From SIG578 sp045655125 (GTDB lineage: Bacteria; Bacillota; Clostridia; Oscillospirales; Ruminococcaceae): DNA of 17,101 bases. The notes beneath the pieces were generated by a model that was not told where the DNA came from, did not search any database, and saw only the letters and a list, made by a program, of their open reading frames with translations. The DNA lies in NCBI GenBank assembly GCA_045655125.1, contig JAZOOR010000058.1, forward strand, positions 1-17,101. Direction: 5' to 3'. Made by a program: the position numbers and the translations under genes. Shown here one piece after another: positions 11,001-17,101 of this stretch; within the stretch, counting starts at the first letter, position 1, and every line of letters starts with the position of its first letter.

Positions 11001-11553
11001 ATGATTTGGTCGCCATATAAAATTTTGCACCAACTACTATTTGCATTATACAACATGCAAGTAGCAAAAAGCTCAAGCCACAAGTTGCAAAAGAATTTAT
11101 AAAGCTGGCAAAAACCGAAAAAGCACACACAGGAATGGAAATCAACATATATGCTAGTGAATATTTCTTTTGGGTAGAAATTTTGTCTGATTTATAAATT
11201 GCCAGTCCCAACAGAAATAAAAATCCTGCACCTATACTTGTAATATAAACAAACTTACTATGGTCTTCAAAGCTCACATTCGTTGTAGTTGTAGTAGGAC
11301 TTTTATTGGAAGTTGTTGTAGAAGAAATTCCACTGTTATTTACAAAATAAACTGTCATCAACAAGCAAACAACCAGCAAGGCACCTGCGACAATGTTCAA
11401 TACATGAGCAGAGGCAATCTTCTTTTTAATTTCTTTAGTGCTTGTTTCAATCTCTTTCGTTGCATCAGTTTTCACCTCATCAAACGAATTTCCACACTTG
11501 CTACAAAATAAAGCATCATTATTATTTTCAGTACCACATTTTTGACAAAACAT
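10990..11553 (-). CDS. Zinc-ribbon membrane protein
   Basis: A 187-residue protein. The N-terminal zinc ribbon MFCQKCG...ALFCSKCG has C3, C6, C17 and C20. After a charged linker there are four hydrophobic helices (about 48-70, 102-118, 130-150 and 153-180), with a Ser/Thr-rich loop SSTTTSNKSPTTTTTN between the first two that is probably extracytoplasmic. Proteins of this layout are common in Firmicutes and uncharacterised. The ATG has AAGGAT five bases upstream on minus. It is the middle gene of the operon, 19 bases after the Cys-motif microprotein and overlapping the DUF2752 gene. Confidence 0.8.
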   Translation of the reverse strand: MFCQKCGTENNNDALFCSKCGNSFDEVKTDATKEIETSTKEIKKKIASAHVLNIVAGALLVVCLLMTVYFVNNSGISSTTTSNKSPTTTTTNVSFEDHSKFVYITSIGAGFLFLLGLAIYKSDKISTQKKYSLAYMLISIPVCAFSVFASFINSFATCGLSFLLLACCIMQIVVGAKFYMATKSYDN

Positions 11554-11572
11554 AAATATCCTTCTTTCTATT

Positions 11573-11779
11573 TTAGCAATTACTTTTTACTGCTTGTTGC
11601 AGTACTTTTTCTTTCTTTTCCTCACAAGTTTTACACATTATAAAACCCTTGCCCTTAGCTTTTATTACTTCATCTTCGGTTTCAAACAATTCATTGCCAA
11701 CTTCGCTTCCGTTGGAGCAAAAGCCTTTAATATGTAATGTTTTTGTAAGCGTATTATAGATATATATCTTTTCTCTCAT
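11573..11779 (-). CDS. Cys-motif microprotein, first gene behind structured RNA copy 2
   Basis: A 68-residue soluble protein. It reads YIYNTLTKTLHIKGFC, then GNELFETEDEVIKAKGK and FIMCKTCEEKKEKV. The order H-x4-C ... CxxC resembles the C-terminal module of the frameshifted lipoprotein at 7171-7487 and the small Zn-binding modules found at protein ends. No signal peptide. GGGGGTGAG lies about five bases before the ATG on minus, a strong ribosome site. The gene begins 21 bases after the T-run of the structured RNA. No named family was recognised. Confidence 0.75.
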   Translation of the reverse strand: MREKIYIYNTLTKTLHIKGFCSNGSEVGNELFETEDEVIKAKGKGFIMCKTCEEKKEKVLQQAVKSNC

Positions 11780-11800
11780 AAAATCTCACCCCCTAAAAAT

Positions 11801-11978
11801 AAAAAAGTGTGTGCAACACAAGGCTACACACACCGAAAAATGCATAGCCCGTAATTGCTACCACACAACATTTCCTGCCAATACCGAAGTATGCGAAAAT
11901 AGAGCCTGCATTTTTACCGAGAGATAAAAATACACACTTCTATGTATTGGCAATATTAAAATGTCGTGTGGTAACCTT
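11801..11978 (-). ncRNA. Structured RNA, copy 2 (homologous to the RNA at 2192-2358)
   Basis: Read on minus. P1 is 16 pairs with two G-U (11974-11959 with 11873-11858), P2 is 8 pairs (GCCAATAC 11951-11944 with GTATTGGC 11884-11877), and P3 is 9 pairs (GTATTTTTA 11933-11925 with TAAAAATGC 11916-11908, loop TCTCTCGG). The tail enters a terminator: GTGTGTGTAG pairs with TTGCACACAC (10 pairs, two G-U; 11833-11824 and 11816-11807) followed by T6 at 11806-11801. Minus is chosen over plus because one P1 pair is G-U only on minus (A-C on plus) and because promoter and T-run fit. It shares AATATT, CTCTATTTTCGCATACT (11904-11888), AGCAAT and TTTTTCGGTG with copy 1. Tail TGCATTTTT (11844-11836) is the exact complement of AAAAATGCA in the P3 3' arm. 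Confidence 0.75.
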
Positions 11979-12007
11979 ATTTTACCACAACTATGACAAA
12001 ATATCAA
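11979..12007 (-). promoter_or_regulatory. Promoter of structured RNA copy 2
   Basis: On minus, TTGATA (12007-12002) and TAAAAT (11984-11979) with a 17-base spacer. The closing stem begins 4 bases after the -10, exactly as in copy 1. Confidence 0.75.
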
Positions 12008-12130
12008 TAATTTTTTAGAAATATAAAGGGCAAACGAGGGGGCAACTTATATTGCCGGTCTGCTTTTTGTGCTTTTTTGTATGAGGTTGGAATAGAATTA
12101 AATACACAACTTTTATTTGGAGGCAAAATA

Positions 12131-12601
12131 ATGAAAAAAAGCATAGTTATTAGACCGCTCCCGTTTATTTTTAACCTTGTGCTCGCTTTAGGTGGCGGTG
12201 CACTCATAGGCCTTATCTCCCGTCCCACACCCGCATATAATGCGCTTACAAAACCGCCGCTCTCACCGCCGCCTTTTCTCTTTGGAATTGTATGGAGTAT
12301 ACTTTATATTCTTATGGCGGTGTCGATTACCCTTGTGATTTCAAAATCAAATAACACCGAAACTGCCTCAAAGCTTTACTACGCGCAGCTCCTTGTTAAC
12401 TTTATCTGGCCGATTTTGTTTTTTAATCTCGGACTCTTAACCTTTTCATTTGTCTGGATACTTCTTTTAATTGCTCTTGTTGTGCTTATGATAGTGAGCT
12501 TTTACCGCATAAGTCCCCTTGCGGCGCTGCTGCAAATCCCTTATCTTATCTGGCTTTTGTTTGCCGCCTACCTCAATTTAGGATTTGCAATTTTAAATTA
12601 G
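12131..12601 (+). CDS. tspO: TspO/MBR family tryptophan-rich sensory protein
   Basis: A 156-residue membrane protein with five helices, the size and layout of bacterial TspO. Family features are LISRPTPAYNALTKPPLSPP, then FGIVWSILYILMAVS (the conserved P..FG..W..LY pattern), and YYAQLLVNFIWPILFFNLGL with the conserved N-x-x-W-P-x-x-F-F segment. TspO proteins bind porphyrins and sterol-like ligands and have roles in stress or tetrapyrrole handling; in this lineage the role is unknown. The ATG at 12131 is preferred over 12077 because GGAGG lies at 12119-12123. It has no obvious partner: the gltX promoter lies within 31 bases of its stop, and I saw no terminator hairpin between them. Confidence 0.9.
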   Translation: MKKSIVIRPLPFIFNLVLALGGGALIGLISRPTPAYNALTKPPLSPPPFLFGIVWSILYILMAVSITLVISKSNNTETASKLYYAQLLVNFIWPILFFNLGLLTFSFVWILLLIALVVLMIVSFYRISPLAALLQIPYLIWLLFAAYLNLGFAILN

Positions 12602-12631
12602 TTTTTAGAGTGCGTATATTAGGGAAAATCC

Positions 12632-12660
12632 TTGACAATGCTCCGCAGTAGAGGTAAAAT
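12632..12660 (+). promoter_or_regulatory. Promoter of gltX-glnS
   Basis: A perfect -35 TTGACA (12632-12637) and -10 TAAAAT (12655-12660) with a 17-base spacer. Transcription would start about 12667, leaving a leader of roughly 50 bases. No T-box elements are present in it. Confidence 0.8.
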
Positions 12661-12716
12661 ATATTCTGTATTATTATGTGATTTTTAAGGCAATAAACAG
12701 AAACGGAGCATTGTCA
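12633..12716. repeat. 13-bp perfect inverted repeat spanning the gltX promoter and ribosome site
   Basis: TGACAATGCTCCG (12633-12645) overlaps the -35 and spacer. Its exact inverse CGGAGCATTGTCA (12704-12716) contains the Shine-Dalgarno CGGAG and the first base of the gltX start codon. The arms are 58 bases apart. The left arm is upstream of the promoter's own start site, so RNA pairing would require an upstream transcript. Confidence 0.8.
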
Positions 12717-14359
12717 TGATAGATAACAAAAAACTTGCAGATCTGCTGTATCCCGAGTGTACTTTAACTATTGAAGAGATAGAGAAAAAGTACCCTGAGA
12801 GAAATCTTCCCGAGGGCGCTTGCGTTACCCGTCTTGCACCCAGCCCCACAGGCTTTGTCCACCTCGGAAACCTTTTCCCTGCGATGACAAGTGAGCGCCT
12901 TGCCCATCAGAGCGGCGGCACTTTCATTCTCAGAATTGAGGATACCGACCAAAAGCGCGAGGTTGAGGGCGCAGTCGGAATTCTTTTAAGCTCGCTTAAG
13001 AGATATAATATCATTTTCGACGAGGGCGCAAATGAAGAGGGCGAAAGCGGCGATTACGGTCCCTACTATCAGCGTCAGCGTGCCGACATCTACAAGGCAT
13101 ATGCAAAGCGCCTTATCTCAGAGGGAAAAGCGTATCCCTGCTTCTGCAGTGAAGAGCGCCTTGAGGAAATGCGCAAAGAGCAGGAAGCTAAAAAGCAAAA
13201 CTTTGGATATTGGGGAGAATATGCCTCTTGCCGCAACCTTTCCTATGAGCAAATCGAAGAAAAGGTAAAAAACGGCGAAAAATTTGTCCTTAGATTTAAG
13301 AGTGACGGAAATCCCGAAAACAATGATCATATTGACGACCTTATTAAAGGTAGACTTGAGTTCCCTGAAAACAATATTGACCATGTTATGCTCAAGTCTG
13401 ACGGTATTCCCACCTACCACTTTGCTCACGCAGTAGACGAGCAGACAATGGGTGTTACCCACGTTGTTCGCGGCGAGGAATGGCTTGCAACCCTGCCTTT
13501 TCATGTTCAGTTATTTAAGGCTCTCGGCTTCCCGCAGCCTAAATATATGCACATTGCCCAGCTTATGAAGCTCGATAACGGCACCAAGCGCAAGCTTAGC
13601 AAGCGCAAGGACCCTGAGGCATCGCTTGCCTATTACTACGAGCAGGGCTTTGCCGCCAAGAGTGTTACTGAGTATATAATGACACTTTTAAATTCCAATT
13701 TCGAGGAATGGAGAATAGCAAATCCCACTGCAGACCTTGATGAGTTTAAGTTCTCAGCAGAGAAAATGAGTGTTTCGGGCTGCCTTTTTGATATGGACAA
13801 GCTCTTGGATGTCAGCCGCAACACCATCAGCACTATGACTGCCGACGAGGTTTGCACTCAGGTAACCGAGTGGGCAAAGCAGAATGACAGCGCACTTTAC
13901 GAGAAATTTGCCGAAAATCCCGAGTATGCTAAGAGTATTTTGGCTATCGGCAGAGGCGGCGAAAAACCGAGAAAGGACATCGCAAAGTGGAACGAGGTTC
14001 ACGATTATGTTTCTTTCTTCTATGATGATTTCTTTGTGCAGAGCGGCGAGTTCCCCGAAACCGTAAGTGCCGAGGATAAAAACGAAATCCTCACCCGTTT
14101 TGCAGAAAGCTATAGCGAGGATGACGATCAGGAAACCTGGTTCTCTAAAATGACTGAGCTTGCTGAGTCTTTAGGCTATGCTCCCAAAACCAAGCTCTAC
14201 AAGAAAAATCCCGAGCTTTATAAGGGACATATAGGCGATGTGAGCATGGTGCTCAGAGTAGCAGTAACGGGCAGAAGAAATTCCCCCGACCTTTACGAGA
14301 TTATGAAGATTTTGGGTAAAGATAAGGTTACAGAGCGCCTTGAAAACGCTAAAAACTAA
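12716..14359 (+). CDS. gltX: Glutamyl-tRNA synthetase
   Basis: A 547-residue class I synthetase that charges tRNA(Glu) with glutamate. The HIGH-type motif is in RLAPSPTGFVHLGN (about 39-52), followed by FILRIEDTDQKREVEGAV. The GEEWL.. block typical of GluRS is at VVRGEEWLATLPFHVQL, and the KMSKS-type motif is KRKLSKRKDP (291-300). It is somewhat longer than the usual 480-500, with an N-terminal extension of about 35 residues before the catalytic core, as in some clostridial enzymes. Substrate identity (Glu rather than Gln) rests on the PSPTG form of the first motif and on glnS lying next door. The ATG has CGGAG at 12704-12708. Confidence 0.95.
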   Translation: MIDNKKLADLLYPECTLTIEEIEKKYPERNLPEGACVTRLAPSPTGFVHLGNLFPAMTSERLAHQSGGTFILRIEDTDQKREVEGAVGILLSSLKRYNIIFDEGANEEGESGDYGPYYQRQRADIYKAYAKRLISEGKAYPCFCSEERLEEMRKEQEAKKQNFGYWGEYASCRNLSYEQIEEKVKNGEKFVLRFKSDGNPENNDHIDDLIKGRLEFPENNIDHVMLKSDGIPTYHFAHAVDEQTMGVTHVVRGEEWLATLPFHVQLFKALGFPQPKYMHIAQLMKLDNGTKRKLSKRKDPEASLAYYYEQGFAAKSVTEYIMTLLNSNFEEWRIANPTADLDEFKFSAEKMSVSGCLFDMDKLLDVSRNTISTMTADEVCTQVTEWAKQNDSALYEKFAENPEYAKSILAIGRGGEKPRKDIAKWNEVHDYVSFFYDDFFVQSGEFPETVSAEDKNEILTRFAESYSEDDDQETWFSKMTELAESLGYAPKTKLYKKNPELYKGHIGDVSMVLRVAVTGRRNSPDLYEIMKILGKDKVTERLENAKN

Positions 14360-14376
14360 GAAAAGGATTGTTAATT

Positions 14377-16032
14377 TTGGAAATTGCATCTAATTTTATA
14401 CACGAGATTATCGATAACGATTTGGCTGAGGGAAAGGTAAAGGAAATACACACCCGTTTTCCACCCGAGCCTAATGGTTACCTGCACATAGGAAGCGCCA
14501 AGGCGATATATATAAACTATGCCACCGCAAAGAAGTATGGCGGTAAATTTAACTTGCGCTATGACGATACAAACCCCGCCCGTGAGGACGATGAGTATGT
14601 AAGAGCTATTGAGGAAGACCTTAAATGGCTCGGCGCAGAGCCTGACGGCGGTATCTTCTATGGCTCTGATTACTTTGATAAGTGCTATGAGTATGCCGTA
14701 AAGCTTATTCGTGACGGCAAGGCATATGTCTGCAACCTTAATGCAGAAGAGATGCGCGAGTACCGCGGAACCTTAACCGAGGCAGGTAAGGAAAGTCCTT
14801 ATAGAAACAGAAGTGTAGAGGAAAACTTAGAGCTGTTTGAGAAAATGAAAAACGGCGAGTTTGAGGATGGCGCCTGCACACTGAGAGCCAAAATTGATAT
14901 GGCATCGCCCAATATGAATATGCGCGACCCCGCTATTTACAGAATAAGCCGCCAGCCGCATCACCGTCAGGGTAACAAATGGTGCATTTATCCTCTCTAT
15001 GACTTTGCTCATCCCATTCAGGATGCGCTCGAGGGGATAACCCACTCACTTTGTTCGCTCGAATTTGAAAATCACCGCCCGCTTTATGATTGGGTTGTTG
15101 ATAATATCGGCTTTGAGAAAAAGCCTCATCAGTATGAATTTGCCCGCCTTAATGTAACGGGCGTTGTAATGAGCAAACGCTATCTGCGCGAGCTTGTTGA
15201 AACCAAAAGGGTAGACGGCTGGGATGACCCCCGTATGCCCACTCTTTGCGGTCTTCGCCGCCGCGGATATACCGCAAGCTCTATCCTTGATTTTGTAGGC
15301 AGAGCGGGCGTTTCCAAGGCATACAGCGTTGTTGATTATGCTCTCTTAGAGCACTGCCTTAGAGAAGAGCTTAACACCACCGCACTTCGCAGAATTGCTG
15401 TATGCGATCCCATTAAGGTAACAATTTCTAATTTCCCTGAGGGCAAAACTGAGTATTTTGATCTTCCCAATAATCCTAATGATGAAAAAGCAGGAACAAG
15501 AAAGGTCGCATTTACAAGAAACCTCTTTATTGAGCGTTCTGATTTTGCAGAGGTTCCGCCGCCCAAATTTTTCCGCTTAAAGCCTGATGGCGAGGTTCGC
15601 CTTATGGGTGCGTATATCATTCGCTGTGAGGAAATTAAAAAGGACGAGAACGGCGAAATTACTGAAATTATTTGTAGTTGTGACCTTGAAACAGGTAACG
15701 GCAACCCCACTGACGGTAGAAAGATAAAGGGCACAATCCACTGGGTATCGGCAGACGACTGCATTGATGCAAGCCTTTGCCTCTATGACCGCCTCTTTAC
15801 CGTGGACAACCTTATTGATATCCCCGAGGGAACTTATTATTTAGATTACCTTAACCCCGAGTCACTTAAGGTTTATGAAAAAGCAAAGCTTGAGCGCGCT
15901 CTCGAAAAGGCAGAGGCGGGCGAGAGATTTCAGTTTGTCCGTATGGGATATTTCTGTAAGGATTCTAAAAATGAAAACTGCTTTAACAGAGCTGTAACCT
16001 TAAAGGACAGCTTTAAACCGCAGCAAAAGTAA
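14377..16032 (+). CDS. glnS: Glutaminyl-tRNA synthetase
   Basis: A 551-residue class I synthetase that charges tRNA(Gln) directly with glutamine. The first motif has the GlnRS/eukaryotic form FPPEPNGYLHIGSAKA (28-43). Other family marks are NLRYDDTNPAREDDEYV (59-75), DFAHPIQDALEGITHSLCSL, and VMSKRYLREL (about 264-273) as the KMSKS motif, plus the C-terminal anticodon-binding beta-barrels. The start is the TTG at 14377: AAAAGGA at 14361-14367 is nine bases upstream, whereas the TTG at 14368 abuts it and leaves no spacing. It is 17 bases behind gltX, so one operon. Its presence means this bacterium need not rely on GatCAB for Gln-tRNA(Gln). Confidence 0.97.
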   Translation: MEIASNFIHEIIDNDLAEGKVKEIHTRFPPEPNGYLHIGSAKAIYINYATAKKYGGKFNLRYDDTNPAREDDEYVRAIEEDLKWLGAEPDGGIFYGSDYFDKCYEYAVKLIRDGKAYVCNLNAEEMREYRGTLTEAGKESPYRNRSVEENLELFEKMKNGEFEDGACTLRAKIDMASPNMNMRDPAIYRISRQPHHRQGNKWCIYPLYDFAHPIQDALEGITHSLCSLEFENHRPLYDWVVDNIGFEKKPHQYEFARLNVTGVVMSKRYLRELVETKRVDGWDDPRMPTLCGLRRRGYTASSILDFVGRAGVSKAYSVVDYALLEHCLREELNTTALRRIAVCDPIKVTISNFPEGKTEYFDLPNNPNDEKAGTRKVAFTRNLFIERSDFAEVPPPKFFRLKPDGEVRLMGAYIIRCEEIKKDENGEITEIICSCDLETGNGNPTDGRKIKGTIHWVSADDCIDASLCLYDRLFTVDNLIDIPEGTYYLDYLNPESLKVYEKAKLERALEKAEAGERFQFVRMGYFCKDSKNENCFNRAVTLKDSFKPQQK

Positions 16033-16041
16033 ATTTATAAA

Positions 16042-16072
16042 AAAGCCGCCGCTAATTTTAATCGGCGGCTTT
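16042..16072 (+). terminator. Hairpin between glnS and the Nudix gene (weak terminator)
   Basis: AAAGCCGCCG (16042-16051) pairs with CGGCGGCTTT (16063-16072) around an AT-rich 11-base loop. The T-run is only three bases, so read-through into the Nudix gene 19 bases on is plausible. Confidence 0.75.
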
Positions 16073-16090
16073 AAACCTATGGAGGCGAAA

Positions 16091-16558
16091 ATGATAAATA
16101 CAAGCCTTTGCTATCTTGAAAAAGACGGAAAGTTCTTGATGCTTCACCGCGTAAAGAAACAAAACGATGTCAACCGCGATAAATGGATAGGAGTCGGCGG
16201 AAAATTCTTAGAAGGCGAAAGCCCCGAAGAGTGCGCTGTACGCGAAATATTAGAGGAAACAGGGCATACCGCCCACACCCTAAGCTACAGGGGAATTGTA
16301 ACCTTCGACTGTCCGCCCCACCCCACTGATTATATGCACCTGTTTACCTGCACCGATTTTTCAGGAAACCTAAAGGAATGTGATGAAGGCATACTCGAAT
16401 GGGTAGACAAAGCATCGCTTAAAAATCTTCCTCTCTGGAAAGGGGACTATATATTTTTAGACCTTCTTGAAAAGGACATTCCCTTTTTCTCTCTAAAGCT
16501 TTCGTATCGTAATGACACCCTCATTTCCGCGTTCTTAAATGGGGAGAAAATAGTTTAG
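16091..16558 (+). CDS. Nudix hydrolase (MutT-like)
   Basis: A 155-residue protein with a complete Nudix box GKFLEGESPEECAVREILEETG (shown in parts: G37, E43, then REILEETG at 51-58), which fits GX5EX7REUXEEXGU with all metal-binding Glu present. The N-terminal strands CYLEKDGKFLMLHRVKKQND and W32 in DKWIGVGGK resemble the 8-oxo-dGTP diphosphatase group of clostridial MutT-like proteins, so sanitation of oxidised nucleotides is likely but not certain. The ATG at 16091 is preferred: GGAGG at 16081-16085 sits five bases upstream of it and overlaps the alternative ATG at 16079. Confidence 0.9.
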   Translation: MINTSLCYLEKDGKFLMLHRVKKQNDVNRDKWIGVGGKFLEGESPEECAVREILEETGHTAHTLSYRGIVTFDCPPHPTDYMHLFTCTDFSGNLKECDEGILEWVDKASLKNLPLWKGDYIFLDLLEKDIPFFSLKLSYRNDTLISAFLNGEKIV

Positions 16559-16601
16559 CCGCCTTCGACATTTGTTTAGTATTATGCGCAAGGTTGTTTT
16601 C

Positions 16602-16630
16602 TTGACAAAACGTAGCTAATCACCTATACT
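16602..16630 (+). promoter_or_regulatory. Promoter of the glycosyltransferase gene
   Basis: TTGACA (16602-16607) and TATACT (16625-16630) with a 17-base spacer, about 55 bases before the ATG at 16686. Confidence 0.8.
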
Positions 16631-16685
16631 TTAAGTAATAAATTTATATTATTTGGGCGAAAAAATTGAGAGGAAGAATGATACT

Positions 16686-17101
16686 ATGCGATTTAGCATA
16701 TTGGTTCCTGTTTATAATGTGGCAGAATATTTACCCGCTTGTATTGAATCTGTTTTGTGTCAGACCTATCAGAATTATGAACTTATTCTCGTTGACGACG
16801 GCTCTACCGACCGCAGCGGCGAAATTTGTGATGAATATGCCTCAAAATATGAGCAGATACGCGTTTTCCACAATGAAAATCACGGATTATTATATACACG
16901 AAGATTTTCTATTGAGAGGGCAAGCGGAGACTGGATAGTTTTTTTAGATTCAGATGATGAAATTAGATTTAATACACTTGAGACCATTTACAATACTGCC
17001 AAAGAATGTAATTGTGACTGTGTTATCTATGGGTACGAGAGAAATAGAGATGGCCAGGCAATTGAAAGTTTTATTCCAAATAATCAAAAACTGATTTTAG
17101 A
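16686..17101 (+). CDS. Family 2 glycosyltransferase, N-terminal part (3' truncated by window)
   Basis: The frame from ATG 16686 is open to the end of the window (138 residues). It begins MRFSILVPVYNVAEYLPACI, then SVLCQTYQNYELILVDDGSTDRS and later GDWIVFLDSDDEI. The P-x-Y-N start, VDDGSTD and the DSDD metal-binding motif are the standard GT-A fold marks of GT2 enzymes, which move sugars from nucleotide donors to polysaccharide or protein acceptors. AGGAAG at 16671-16676 precedes the ATG by nine bases. The acceptor cannot be inferred from this part; the gene may open a surface-polysaccharide cluster beyond the window. Confidence 0.93.
   Translation, partial: MRFSILVPVYNVAEYLPACIESVLCQTYQNYELILVDDGSTDRSGEICDEYASKYEQIRVFHNENHGLLYTRRFSIERASGDWIVFLDSDDEIRFNTLETIYNTAKECNCDCVIYGYERNRDGQAIESFIPNNQKLIL

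Noticed and set aside
12661..12715. T-box leader in front of the synthetase operon
   Set aside because: The leader from the mapped promoter is only about 50 bases and has no T-box sequence, specifier loop or terminator.
16666..16938. 90-codon open frame at the right edge
   Set aside because: It overlaps the glycosyltransferase reading frame starting at 16686, which shows clear GT2 motifs and has the better ribosome site.

Overview
The window looks like chromosomal DNA of a low-to-mid-GC Firmicute, most likely a gut-type Clostridia member (Oscillospirales/Ruminococcaceae-like). The grounds are Shine-Dalgarno sites of the AGGAGG type, TTGACA/TATAAT promoters, many hairpin-plus-T-run terminators, a glycine riboswitch before an AgcS symporter, and a GluRS-GlnRS gene pair. 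No marker gene fixes the genus, so this is inference.

Layout. 1-1881: 3' part of a YhaN-type SMC-like ATPase gene, then a ProX/YbaK-type aminoacyl-tRNA deacylase. 1919-2922: tRNA-Leu(UAG) with its promoter and terminator, followed by an inverted-repeat-bounded cassette of about 820 bp carrying a structured RNA and a bacterial PH-domain gene; a copy of the last 8 bases of the tRNA follows the cassette. 2990-4872: promoter, glycine riboswitch, terminator and AgcS symporter. 5033-6090: MgtE-type Mg2+ transporter lacking its N domain. 6094-7521: four small genes (an unknown minus-strand protein, a small membrane protein, a ribbon-helix-helix regulator, and a frameshifted lipoprotein). 7548-8752: a PAS sensor-kinase-like protein without the usual phospho-acceptor His. 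8862-10014: gap (GAPDH). 10039-10633: a RAYT-type (REP-associated) transposase gene with four 27-base REP-like repeats, two of them inside the gene in frame. 10674-12007 (minus): a structured-RNA leader followed by three small genes (Cys-motif microprotein, zinc-ribbon membrane protein, DUF2752 protein). 12131-12601: TspO/MBR protein. 12632-16072: gltX and glnS in tandem, with a 13-bp inverted repeat spanning promoter to start codon. 16091-16558: Nudix hydrolase. 16602-17101: promoter and start of a family 2 glycosyltransferase, cut by the window end.

The strongest unexplained signal is a pair of related RNAs on opposite strands (about 2192-2358 plus; about 11801-11978 minus). Each has its own TTGNNN-17-TAAAAT promoter, begins 4 bases after the -10 with a 14-16 bp closing stem, and shares short conserved single-stranded blocks. 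The stems differ in sequence but keep pairing, and in both a 3' tail can pair perfectly with the 3' arm of the apical hairpin. Each ends in an intrinsic terminator 21-34 bases before the ATG of a small accessory gene. I do not recognise the family. It could be a bistable cis-regulator or a small RNA.
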